In this document: one piece after another, positions 1 through 12,100 of the stretch
Layout of the letters: every line of letters begins with the position of its first letter
How positions within the stretch are numbered: the first letter of the stretch is position 1
Source: Trachythela sp. YZ-2020
Lineage: Eukaryota > Cnidaria > Anthozoa > Malacalcyonacea > Clavulariidae
Length of the DNA: 64,000 nucleotides
Reading direction: 5' to 3'
Assembly (NCBI GenBank): GCA_016169945.1
Contig: JADLSH010000358.1
Location: 5,055,001-5,119,000 of the forward strand
Notes under the pieces: model-generated
Databases searched by the model: none
What the model saw: only the letters and a program-made list of their open reading frames with translations
What the model was told of the DNA's origin: nothing
Position numbers and translations under genes: made by a program

Positions 1-92
1 ATGGCCGCCTCGAGGAGTGATTGATTGTAAATGCGAAATTGCGAAATACATCCATCAAATATCGATAAAATTCGAATAAATGATACACTGAA

Positions 93-170
93 ATGAAGTT
101 CGCAAGCTTTGCAGCGGTTCTGATGCTTTTTATTGGCCTTCCAAAATGTTTTTCAGTCAATGGCGTATAA
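93..170 (+). other. short signal-peptide-like ORF, possibly a relic exon
   Basis: An ATG at 93 opens 25 codons that start MKFASFAAVLMLFIGL, a basic start followed by a hydrophobic stretch typical of a secretory signal. The frame stops at TAA (168-170), and a consensus donor (GTAAG) follows a few bases later at about 177. No downstream exon was recognised on this strand. It may be the first exon of a secreted-protein gene lost or broken here, or chance. Confidence is low. Confidence 0.25.
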
Positions 171-630
171 ATGTTAGGTAAGAAACATTAAAATTTTACA
201 TACCAGATAGTGTGTAAAGAATGTTATAGTGGTGTTTCGTTGTTATCTACAAATTTGACAATTTGTATAACATAATAGTTACGAATTCCATTCCCAACAG
301 AAACTAGGACCTATGATAAAACCATAAGACTAAAAGTAAATTTTCAACTCTCAATGTTTTACAATTAGTCAATTTGTTTTCTTTTGGTGTTTTTTTTTTG
401 GGGGGGGGGGGGTACCATCTATATTTTTGTTCATTTAAAGGGGCAATTTATATGAGCCGGAGATACAGGCTAAGACTTACAGGAGAATATCTTTACATGT
501 GCGTGTAAGGGTTGAGGGATTGAATCAGCATGATTTGGGAGGGGTTGGTGCTGAGCGGGCGTTGGTAATCGATTGTGTGACTGTCAGCACGACTGTTGAC
601 CGAGGCTGCGTGCATCGTCACTGAGGACCC
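171..630. other. intergenic, nothing recognised
   Basis: AT-rich sequence with a 14-base G run near 400. No supportable gene was seen. The short minus-strand frame at 493-696 has no recognisable protein character. Confidence 0.4.
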
Positions 631-703
631 CCGATAGGTTAGCCTAGTGGTAAAATGTTGGATTTGATATGAGAATTGACACCCGTTCACCTGCAAGGCC
701 AGG
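631..703 (+). repeat. degenerate tRNA-like promoter, SINE-like relic
   Basis: The sequence TAGCCTAGTGG (638-648) fits the pol III A box of tRNA genes, and about 43 bases later CCCGTTCACC is a weakened B box. Spacing and order match a tRNA-derived SINE head. It does not fold into an intact tRNA and no acceptor stem is evident, so I call a relic rather than a tRNA gene. Confidence 0.35.
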
Positions 704-1670
704 AGGTGTGTGCAATCTATTTAATCAACAAGATCAACTTTAGGAATACAAAATTATATAAGACTGGCTACAAGACTGATGACTTTCCATGGACAAATTT
801 AGCCAAGCTGTCCAGGCGCTCAGTTTGACTCTTGTATAATCTCAACCAAACGGGCTGGCTGGGTTTCTTGTAAAGTGAAACTGTTTGTGATGAATTTGAA
901 TGATGTTGGGCATGTCGGTTAACAGGGTCACCACAGCCAACCAGGCTCATTTAAACATACCTTAAAGACTATTTTTAATGACCAATTTACAAATGGTCTG
1001 CAGTCAATTAATTAGTAACATTTCTGCATTGTCGGTTAATTAACGTAAGGAGAGGGGCTATCCCACTTCCACATTCCTCCTCTTAGCACTCCGGACCCTT
1101 TGCCATTCCCTCTTCGAGACTGGAAAGACCACCATTAAGTGATAATTCCACCCCTTACAGCTACTCCAACTCCAACAGCAACTGTACATTTGCAACAAAA
1201 ATTAGAGTCGACAATTATAACAACTGCAACAACAACAGCACCTTAGAGATACATGTACGCTTAGCGTATCCACTTTTAACTGTTCGAACGTACGCTGCCT
1301 TGTTTCTAATAATCGGCTCATTACTGTTGAGTCATAGGTTATACTATTGAGTTGGCAAGGCCAGGATAATTTTACGATTCATGGTTATTCTTCGATTATC
1401 CCGGGCACATTATTAAAGATAAAACCTAGGTTATAACCGAGGTTATTATTTTTATAATTCCCAGTGGCTAATGCATTATCCTTTATATATAACTCGATCG
1501 TTCTTTACAAATTTTGCAGTAATTAAATCAAGACTGCCTTTTCTATACTCTGTTTATATCAATCAACATTCGATGTGAACTTTATGCCGCCAATATTAGA
1601 TGATGTTACACTTTAATATAATATAATATAATAACAATACAATAACGAATGTTATTAAGGCATATCTACA
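704..1670. other. intergenic, nothing recognised
   Basis: AT-rich spacer with short CAACAA-type low-complexity stretches near 1150-1240. I saw no splice-bounded exon or protein family signature. Confidence 0.4.
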
Positions 1671-2216
1671 TAGTAGCTCAGTAGCTTAACCTGCCTATAT
1701 AGCGTATAATTAGTATTCAATATGGCGTCGCGTGCGCAAGGTATTAAATATTCAAAATGGCGTCGCGTGCGCACGGGTGTGCGCACGGTAATAATTAGTA
1801 TTCAAAATGGCGGGTGTGCGCACGGGCGTGCGCACGGTAGTATTCGATGATGTCATAATAAGCAACACGGGTGTGCGCACGTGAGTAACATTATACTTAC
1901 CTATGATTGGTTTAGGTGTTTATGGAAGAAAGTATAAATTGAGGCGATGAGGGGAATTTATCATTATGTGCATAGTTTTATGAAGAGAACTTGTCAAAAA
2001 TGAAGTGTTTACACGGAGAACCAGCTGCTCATTGAACAACTCAAAACGGTTCCTTTTGGTTCTGTGGTCAAAAGCCATTTTGAATACTAATTACTACCGT
2101 GCGCACACCCGTGCGCACGCGACGCCATTTTGAATATTTAATACCATGCGCACATGACGCCATTTTGAATACTAATTATACGCTATATAGGCAGGTTAAG
2201 CTACTTAGCTCTACTA
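1671..2216. mobile_element. non-autonomous DNA transposon with ~60-bp terminal inverted repeats
   Basis: The left end (AGCTTAACCTGCCTATATAG and onward) is repeated in inverse at 2158-2216. Inside the ends, the motif ATTCAAAATGGCGTCGCGTG recurs several times in both orientations, separated by GTGCGCAC palindromes. There is no coding capacity. A target-site duplication was not resolved, so the superfamily is unknown. Confidence 0.7.
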
Positions 2217-3849
2217 CCTGAAATTCATTTTAATTTACGTGTATACATGTTGAATATAATATATATATAAGTATATATAAATATTCACAAGTAATTATTA
2301 TCAAGAAATAAAATATAAATAAATCATAAGCCAGAAATTCTCCGATCAGCCATGTCAACAAGCAAAGCTTTAATTTAATCGTTTTTGCCATGTTGCCATT
2401 GCGTAAGTATACAGGCAGTCCTGGAACGTTCTTGTTTCCAACTGTACTAATCCATGTGCCAAAAAATTTGAACTACTTTACTTGATCCAGTGTAAATGTT
2501 GAAAATAGACATGAATATATACTTCAAGTAAATTCACGAAAGTAACATTGTATGAGAGATGGCTTTATATGCTTCAAAAAGGCTATTAAATAATAAACTG
2601 GCTTACCGAAAACAGCACTGCTTTTATCATGGAGATCGCGTTATAAAAGTTACTGAATTTATTATATTCGTTTTGAAATCAATGATTTTTCGTGGAATCT
2701 GATTGGGTCTTCTTAGCAGTGCGATTTCAGCACGAATCGCACTTTCGGCAGTGCGATTTCAAAGTTGCTCGCATCATCTTGAGCTGTAATCGCATCCTTT
2801 TCTCAACCAATCATATTTAAATGCTGACCTCAGCCAACCAATCAGGTTAGATTATAGAATTCAACTAGCTAATCAATTTTAAGAAAAATGTGATCTGGCA
2901 AAGCAAATCGATCATGATTTGTTCATTACAAACTGTATTTTTTTTAATAATACAACAAAATATAAAGGCTAATTAATAAACCACAAAAAATACCCAGGAA
3001 CTTTTCACAAATAATAATAGGCTAATGAACACGAAATTTTCAATAAACATTGCAAAATTTGGCAACAAGAGCAAGTAATAATTTATATGTACGCAACAAT
3101 GTACAAGGGAAGCGAGGTAAATTCAAGTACGACGAATTATTGTGGTATCGATGTTTGAATGCATATGACCGCACAAAAAGTTTATATCGTATTAATTACT
3201 TGTGCAATTGAAAATATGTTTAAACATACCATTGTAATCTTCTAAGCTTTAAAATTTCGCGAAATTGGGGGGAAGATTTATATATTTCAATATTCAGCTT
3301 GTTGCTACGCTGCGGCATTTTGGGGGAGTATCGCGTGTGTGTCAATTGTTCACAAAAAATAATCAAATACCGCTTCCGGCTTAACATTTTTAAAATTTCA
3401 AAATGAATGTAATAAAGTGGAAATTGCACTTCGTGTCGGAAATTGCACTCCACTCAGTGCAATTACCATTATATATCATTCAATCTAACTCTTCAAGGAA
3501 AAGATATCCATGAAATGAAATTATTGGTGCGACAATGTCGCAATTTCTCATCTTTGGCTACGGCCCGGTAGAAAATGGGTGTGATTTGTTAATAAAAATC
3601 TTGTTGTCGTCCCTTCATTCAAACTCAATGAAAGACCTCCCACTCGGTTTTTATCCTATTTATAAAAATAGGTCCGCAGTGCGTACACGTGATAACTGTG
3701 GTAAGCCATTTTGGCATAATATTGCCCAATGTTAGAGGACAATATTACACAAACCTTTCAATTTTTGCTTATATAATTACCTGTAATTGTAAGTAATTCT
3801 CATGATTTGAGAAATAAATATATGTTATTTACCGGCTGGGAGGAACTTA
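2217..3849. other. spacer, no gene seen
   Basis: AT-rich sequence. A short block near 2715-2790 repeats the motif GCAGTGCGATTTC. ORFs at 3220-3453 and 3535-3735 show no family character. Possibly eroded repeats. Confidence 0.35.
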
Positions 3850-4477
3850 TATACCGGGTGGGGCAAAAAAAAGTACGACTGTTTGATTTAGTATAACTTA
3901 AAAACTAAAAGAGCTATTACACTTAATCAAGTTGCTTTGCATTCAGCGATGTCTAAGTTAAATGTTGATATGTGCCATGTGCATTTTCATGCAATATTGA
4001 CCGAGATAGCTGCGTTTAAACTTGAGTAAACAGTTTTGGAAGTGTCGAGAATTAGCTAAAAATGGCCTATTAAATAATTTGATAACATTAGCATTTTACG
4101 CAAGTATTCGTTTCAATGAAGTGAAGTTGAAGTTAGAAAGCCAAATGTTAGAATAAAAGAGCATATCTATTCAAGAAACATTTCTAACTTCAACTTCACT
4201 TCATTTAAATAATACTTACGATAAAATGGTAACGGTTATCAAATTAGTTTAATAGGCCGTTTTTAGCTAATTCTCGACAGTTCCAAGATATTTTAGTCAA
4301 GTTTAAACGCAGCTATCTCAGTCAATATAGCATGAAAATGCACATGGCATATATCAAATTTAAAATTTAAGTTAGACATCGCTGAATGCAAAGAAACGTG
4401 TTTAAGTGTAATAGCTCTTTTAGTTTTTAAGGTACACTAAATCAAACAGTCGTACTTTTTTTTGCTCCACCCGGTAT
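3850..4477. mobile_element. foldback element, near-complete palindrome
   Basis: The left end TATACCGGGTGGGGCAAAAA is mirrored at the right end near 4452-4477. The arms of nearly 300 bases pair almost end to end, including GAAGTGAAGTTGAAGTTAG against its complement, leaving a loop of a few tens of bases near 4140-4178. The ends lie in TA-rich sequence compatible with a TA target. No ORF. Confidence 0.8.
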
Positions 4478-5125
4478 ATAAGGTAATTTTACCATATTTT
4501 TATAGATGCAACTATATGTATTTTTATCTTTTGAATTAAAAGACTTTAGAGAAAACGATTATGTTTTGGTTCAATTTGGATGAAAATTGGATGGGGAATT
4601 TGAAATAGTTTGTCTTGCTTTCCCGGACTAACTAAAAAAAGTGAATGTGAAATTTGTGCAAGTATAATAATTAATTTAATTTGCTGGCAAAGGTATACAT
4701 ATATGTAATTTGGTTATAGCTACCTAATTATGCTCAGTTAAAATGTTAACTTTTTACATTGATATTACATAATTACAATGAATAAGATATTTACTATTAG
4801 TGCAGCAGGACAAATGTTGAAGGTGCAGTTAACCTCCTTAAGCGTTTTTAAGAGTCTTTCTCACTCCAACTTTAAAAGTATACTAAGACTAATTATAGGC
4901 CAACCAGCATTTATCACATGGTGATATATGTTGCGCTAATCCCTTTTATTATAGTTAGTTGTCGTGCATTTGGTGGGGAACAAATAAAAAAGAAAGAGAT
5001 TAATTAAATTTCCTTTCTCTTATTTGTGCTAACAGTCTTATCTGACTGCTGCTCTGTAATACAAACTGAAACCCACCAATTATCCATGCTGTAGGCGAGA
5101 ACAACAAATATATGTATAGAGGAGA
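4478..5125. other. 3-prime flank of the 7TM receptor gene
   Basis: This is sequence downstream of the receptor stop codon on the minus strand. A candidate poly(A) signal is listed separately. Nothing else is recognised. Confidence 0.5.
4945..4950 (-). terminator. candidate poly(A) signal of the receptor gene
   Basis: AATAAA on the minus strand about 175 bases past the stop codon at 5126. This is an inference from position. Other A-rich hexamers occur nearby, for example near 4981. Confidence 0.35.
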
Positions 5126-6152
5126 TTAAATATTACTATCTTGTAAATGTTTCAACTTTATCAAATCCTTTATCTTCTCCTTCACTCGAGGAACAAAGAA
5201 CGTATATATAACAGGATTTAATGCAGCGTTTATAGGAAAGAGGCATACCGCTGACCATGCATGTAATGTTTTCACATGGGCTGTTAATCCACGGAGAGAC
5301 AGAAATGTGAACAGGACAACAGGAATCCAGCAACATAAATTTGTCATTACTATACCAAACATTCGTTTTGCAAGATATGAGTCCTCTTGTTTTCGTGTAG
5401 TGCTATTCCTAATATCATTCTGCCTCAATGATATGTACATTCTAATGTAACATGCGGTCACATATATACATAAAACAGCATTAACACCGCCAAATAATCC
5501 CAAACAATATTCCCAACCTTGAACCTCTCTGTTGTCGTCAGGTAGTTGCAATGGAAGGCAGACACTATTCTGGCCATAAAATGTCATATAATTTGAATTG
5601 AAATACCGCGGAAACACAGCTGGAAAAATAGCAATTCCACCGCCAAACAACCACGCAAAAATAACAATGGTCTGGCTAAGTTTTCTTCCAAATTGTCTCA
5701 ACTTTTTACTGGCGTTGACAATACACCAATATCTTTCCGTCGTAATAGCCGTGATCATAAACAATGAAACTTGACTAGAAATGAGGGAAATAACGCCTGC
5801 GACAGTGCAACTTTTGCTTGACCGCCACTTCTCGTCGTATTCAAAATATCTTCCCTTATACATTACGTTTTTATAACCAATGATTAAAAGGTAGACGCTC
5901 ATTAGGATGTCACTCGAAACCAAGCTGTTGATGAATAGTGTTTGTAAGCCTCTTGTATCTACATTAAATCTCACGAAAATTACGCCAAGATTTCCACATG
6001 CAACCAATATAGCGACTATCCACACGAACACCTCGAGAAAATCGTTCTTAAGAAGTTCACTGCAACTCGAGAAGACGTCTGCAGGAGCGGAACAATCTAT
6101 TTTTGGGTTTATGTTCCTTGCATGACAGCAATGGATAAATCGATCCGTGTAC
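5126..6152 (-). CDS. receptor exon 18: LGR hinge and 7TM domain
   Basis: 1027 nt, entered in phase 2, ending at TAA (5126-5128). The first 41 residues are the LGR cysteine hinge (IHCCHARN, then DVFSSCSELLKN). Seven membrane segments follow: TM1 VFVWIVAILVACGN; TM2 with the conserved Asp (SSDILMSVYLL) and the YKGRY-DEKWRSSKSC loop typical of LGRs; TM3 ending in ERY; extracellular loop 2 FYGQNSVCLPLQ giving the conserved disulfide partner; TM6 CCWIPV; TM7 NPVIYTFF. The C-tail is about 25 residues, short for the family. Motifs fit the relaxin-receptor/GRL101 branch better than glycoprotein-hormone receptors. The exon starts at 6152, upstream of the first internal Met. Confidence 0.92.
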
Positions 6153-9100
6153 CTGGAAATAAATTAAACATTACAAACGTGAGGTATCGGCTGCGATGTA
6201 TTCATGAATTAGCTGGCTGATATAATATTTGTATTCTGGTGGGAAAACAGGCTTTTACCAGCTTTAGTGTATTAAAAGTATACCAATCTATGTAATTAAC
6301 CAAATTTAAGTGGAGCCATTCCATCTTCACAATTCAACTGCAGTATTAAATATACTGTCAGTTGATATACTTTGGAATGAAATATATACCGCAGTGGAAT
6401 TGACCTTCTAAGTTGTTCGATTGGAACTAAAATCCCTGGTCGTGAAGGTTGAAAGCAGTTGTACTCGCCACTGTACAACCAATACTATACAGGTGTGATA
6501 AATAAGGAAAAAACACAGTAATTACTTACAGGAATTTTAGATTCCGTAAATTACGAAGAGGTTTTTCATCAAAATGTCTTATTTTATTTCTTGAAATATC
6601 TCTGCAATGTATTAAACAAATTATTTGAAGAGTTAGTCCACCAAAATATATAATTAACAGAACTATATATATATAGACAATTCAAGGAACTATTCTAATT
6701 AGTAATTCGAATTTAACAATAATTAAAACTAGAATCCAACATATTTACAGTGATTTTAGCAGATAAACAAAATCGTCGTTTTATGGAAGAGGATTATACA
6801 GGGTGTATAAAAAAAAACTGAACAAAATTGAAATTGCTCTCAACTTCGCGAAGCGGCTCCAGGTACGAAGTTTTTTATTAAAATATATTGTTTGGGTATT
6901 TATAATGTAGAATAAACTAAAAAATTCTGAAAGTTACATTTTTCAAAACCCAGGGGGGGTGTTTTGTCCAACAGATCAAAAATGGCTTGCGCACGAAATT
7001 TGAATGCTTAAAAGTTATTTTGAGTTAGTGGGTGGACAATGTGTTGGGTGTTGCATTGCCGTTCAAAATTTCAGAAAATTTGCTTAAGTGTAAGTCCTTC
7101 AAAACGTCGCGTAAACTTTCATTTTTAAGAAAAAATCAGCTTTTGCATGCTTAATTTACGCCTTTACCTAATTTGCATATTGTCTAGACAACTTTCAGAA
7201 TTTTTTAGTTTATTCTACATTATAAATACCCAAACAATATATATTAATAAAAAACTTCGTACCTGGAGCCGCTTCGCGAAGTTGAGAGCAATTTCAATTT
7301 TGTTCAGTTTTTTTTTATACACCCTGTACTATCATAATAATCTTTTGTTATTGGTTGCTATGTACTCTATAGTCTATACTATAAACTTGCTCTGTGCAGT
7401 TAGAAAATAGAACAATAACGTTTTCAACTGACGTGCTATAGCATCACATTTTAATGAGTGCAATTTGGAGCCAAGTGAGGGAGGGGCACATCCAACGTAC
7501 GCAGCGGCGTTGGCAATGTCCCAGTTTGAGGCAGTACTTTATTTCTTGCCACAGTAACTTCTAGCAAATAGATTGTTTCAGCCTCAAATTTTTAAGACAG
7601 ACATTTTCCCCTGACTCAACTGGATGCGCAATCGGAAGTTCAAAATCGTTGATGTAAGAAAATCAGAAATAAAGAATAAAGTCATTTTGAATTCAATAAT
7701 TGAATTAATTTATGCTAACATTTATGTGATAATAATATACATAGAAATGTCTCTCGAATTTGATTGGCTGATTAAAGTGCAGTTAATCCCAAACAGCAGT
7801 GGAACAATTTTTAATCACAGTGCAATTTTCAAAAATCATTGGGCAAAAATCTGTAATCACTATATGGCGCCCGTTCGGCCTGAACTGATACTTGAGTGTT
7901 TGATGAAATGACGACTTATTTAAAAGGGGGAAAATTTAGTTTCCAATCAGATTTAAGAAATTCACATGGCTCAGTTCACTTTCAAATCTTTGGCAATGCA
8001 TACAAATGATGTAAAAAAGGGAGCGAAAATTTTATCAGTGGACGGTTCGCCGACGCTGGTAAATTGAGTATAGTTGTCTCGAACATTTTTAATGTATTTT
8101 GTTACTGAGTAATAGCGCATAATTTCTCGTGAAATTTGGATATAACACGCTCTCGTGAGTTTTTGAAAGACTTCAATGTTGTGGTCTTTGAAAAACTCAC
8201 TCGCGCAAGTTATTTGCAAATTGCACTCGAAAATACTAATCAGCGGTAATAACTGTGACAATGAAGGCTTAATACACTTACAGCACTGTTAGATCGTGCA
8301 AATTACTCATCATTTCAGAGGTAATTGATTCTATTTGGTTTCCCGAGAGATTTCTGTAGATAGGAAACAAAAGATGATGAAACACACAAGTTTAGTCATC
8401 AAAAAATACTTCTGGGAAAAATAATGTGTTTGGTAATAATATATAGTCAAGGAAAACATAAGTCATTTTTGTCTCTAGGAACCGCGGCGTAGTTCTCTAA
8501 CTTGTTGGGAAGCAAGCACAATTTGTTCCCAAACCCATTACTCCTGATTTATTGATTGATTTATGAAATATTTGCCGATAACAATACTCCTCTTAACCAA
8601 TCAGAACCAAGCAATTTTTCACTGTTTAAGTAATGTTTAACTAAGCACTGAGGGGACTAACAGAAGTTAGCTCAATGTACTTTGATCTATGCAAGACATA
8701 CGTCTGTATTCTAAAAGCTCACTCACACTCACACTCAAAGAGTGGAGATTCAATCTGAGCTTCCCTTGAGTGTCAATGCTGTTTTTGAATAGCTGGAGGG
8801 TGAGTACTCACATAGTAAGGTACGGCACTAACCCTCCAGCTATTCAAAAACAGCACTGACACTCAAGGGAAGCTCAGATTGAACTTCCACTCTTTGAGTG
8901 TGAGTGAGCTTTCAAAATACAGGCAATAGTGTCTAGTGAAAAAATTGTGCTAATTGTTCAGTTTAAATCAATGGCGTTTCATATTTTGATACTGAACTGG
9001 ATATTACGGTAGCTTGTTATAAAACAACATACTTACAGATAACGGAGCTGTCCCGTAAACAAAAATAAATTTAGTGGTATACTTGATATGTGGTTCTCAG

Positions 9101-12100
9101 ATAAGTCCCTGAAACGTTTGGTAGAAAAATAGTTAGCCTCTCATATACTGCATGAAGATCGTCAAAATATAACACGGTATATGCTGTCGCAGAAAGCTTT
9201 TCTTCCAATTAGAAACATTCAATCAAAAGTGGTAAATAATAATGACAAAACTGTTTCAACTTTTTAATCTGCACGTTGACTCATGCATCCAGTTCTAATT
9301 TTTGCGTGAACTGAATTGCGTTCACTGAATCAACTTACTATCATAGGTCCGTGGGATCCGGTTGTGTAGTTTATCTGTATCATGCATCATGTATTATTGC
9401 ATGTTCAAAATAGATTTGCGAGGTATTTGTAATCGTTATAAGGAGTACCGGGGATATGGTATGACGAAACTTACAAGACTCTTAGTTGTTTTGTGTATAA
9501 GAACAAGTCTTCTGGAAGCTGCGATATCCGATTGTTCGATAAATCCCTGTAGTAATTAGGAAAAAAAGGAAATTTAGACACAATTCTATGATAATGAATT
9601 ATCAATAAATGATATATTAATGTCTCAACCGTTGGGTTCGTCCAATGTAGGTGTTATGCTACAATAAACTATCGTGGTTTGTGGAGTTGGAACTATACCA
9701 TGAAAAAGATTAAAACGACCTAGACTTTTCAAACGATAAACATCGAACTGGTTTGTATCCTTCTCCGGTTAATAGTTCAAAATGCCAACCACGGCAGCTA
9801 TAGCTTATATGTATGCAATTAATGCATTTAATGCATGATTGTGCTTTTAACCCATTCGACCGCAGAAGACGCTTCTTTTACATGCGAGATCTGTATGTCT
9901 GATTACATAATATTACACTTCGCGTGTAGGAATACTTCAACTTCCCTCTGTCACGCACTGGCTGCTTTTACTGTAGTTAGATGGACCAATGAGGGATGAT
10001 GATTTATAAGACCCATTCTTGCATGTCGGCAAATATGCAATACACTCATTTGCCAATATAGCGCGAAAATTATTTCATACGTTTTAAATGGACTTACAGT
10101 TTCCGAATGTAAGTGAATTCCCGAAGATGGAACTTTTTCACTGAATGAATGGCGTTTTTCTCAAGCAGGTACCTGTAAAAAAGATATGTTTCATTACTTT
10201 TATTCGACGCAGAGAATCACATTAATTTATAGAGTTACTAACCGGAGGGCTCGGAAAAACGATTACTCAATCTCAACAGAACTAGTCCTTACTAGATGTG
10301 TCTTACCGGCTATATTTTAGATTGCAAGGGATTAGATCTATAGCATAGTGGGGAACTCAACGCATATGGTTGCACAAACATTGAAAATTCACTCGATTTT
10401 TAAACGTCTCAGTGTGTTCGATCCGTATCTGTGCATTCTTGTTTCTCAAAGTTATGGTGAAAGGTTACTTGTTCACCAAGATATATAATCCTTTAACTGC
10501 AGCAATTACAATGCACTTACTCTTGTACATTCTCAGCTGTGTAATTGCTTGGAATCCACGGCATCCAATTCAATTTTTTCCCATAACAATTCACGGAACG
10601 ATTTTGACATTTGCAAGCTTTACAAAGCTCCTCACCTGGAAAGAAATGGCGACAGTTCTATGGCGAAGTTAAAGCTCTTAAAAGCGAGGGCTATACTGGT
10701 GCTTGAATGCATAACCTTCTGAATTTTAGCCACTCTCTCTGGCAGTTAGGTTAACGAGACTCACGCATGCATGGCAATTTTACTAAGTGCATGAACAGGT
10801 ATATTTAAGCTAGACATGTACACAAATTCAAAGCTTGTAGGAACTAGTATATTGTAGATGTCCAAAATTTGTTCTAGGAAACGAGTTGTTTTGACTGCAT
10901 AATTTAAAAATGAAAAGATCATTGAGTTCGTTTTGTTTACGTAATCTGCATCATTCTACGGCATATAATACATAACGGCCATGACAGTTCTGTCATATCT
11001 TTCCAAACCAAATTTTAAAGGTGCATGTTTATTCTTTTCAAATACTTACCATCCACAATGCAACGCACACCAGAACCTTTTGCGTTGTACCTAGCGTTTG
11101 TTTTTTGCTCCTTCTTAAAACATTCTTCCAATTCTCCTTCGTTGCCATGGCATTTAAAATCAACGGACAAAACTGTCTCATTCATTCTCGGGAGCATCTC
11201 ATTATAGATTTCGGAGGCTCTATCATAGCCCAAGTAGTGACATACAACATTGGCATCAGCCTTACTCCATTGGTTGTCACTTAGTCTCCACCATTTCTCA
11301 TTACGATAAATTTCAACAATTCCATAATGGGCACTTTTGTTTCTGTAATCAAAGTCTTCATTTACTAAACGAATGGCTAAAAAATAGAAAGTAGTTAGAA
11401 AGAAGTTTTATACTATATACCGATCCTTTAAATTCATAATTGTTTCAATATCTTTCTGCGAATTTGTTTAATTTATAAATATGAAAGAATGTAGTTCCTT
11501 ACTTCACATTACAAATGTTGCAGAAGGATATGCACTTATACCTGATGGATCTAAGCGCTTTTAAATATCATTAAAGTAGTTTATCCTTTACGATGGCATC
11601 GCTCGCGCAGGAGGAGCGACCAATTCGATCGAGTCAGGTAGATTAACGCTCTCACGAACATACCAAGATAACTGAATGTGATTCAACTTTCATGTCATAT
11701 ATGCCAGTTCTGTCAAGCTAGAACCGTACAGCACATGCCCAAACAGGCTCACACTCCTCCCAGGTGGGAGAAAGGATCGTAATTGAAAATGGCCTTAATT
11801 ATGTTAACGTACCTTTTTCACAAGTTAGACCAGCAAAACTGGTCACTCCACCACCAAATGTTCTATATTTTAGTTCGGTTCCAATCCAGTTTTCTATCTT
11901 TGTTACCAACTGTGCTTCCTTTGTTTGGTACACCCAAATTCTCAATGCTCCGGGGTATCCTAGGATTTTACATACCCTTTTCTGATACTCCGACTTTAAC
12001 GAATGCGTAAAAGTCCCAAACCATCTGTTCTTGAGTAAGATCTCTACTTTGCCAGAATAAGGCTTTCCGCCATTGTTATTGAGACGAAACTCTTAAGAGA

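Noticed and set aside
10636..11049. A separate start exon making the LRR-7TM part its own gene
   Set aside because: No ATG with a hydrophobic segment and a phase-1 donor was found on the minus strand here; the SRCR9 and cap exons join in frame.
11021..11284. Plus-strand ORF over SRCR9
   Set aside because: Antisense shadow of the SRCR exon; the same holds for 11764-12010, 17262-17519, 17928-18155, 38286-38468, 40654-40869 and 46209-46541.
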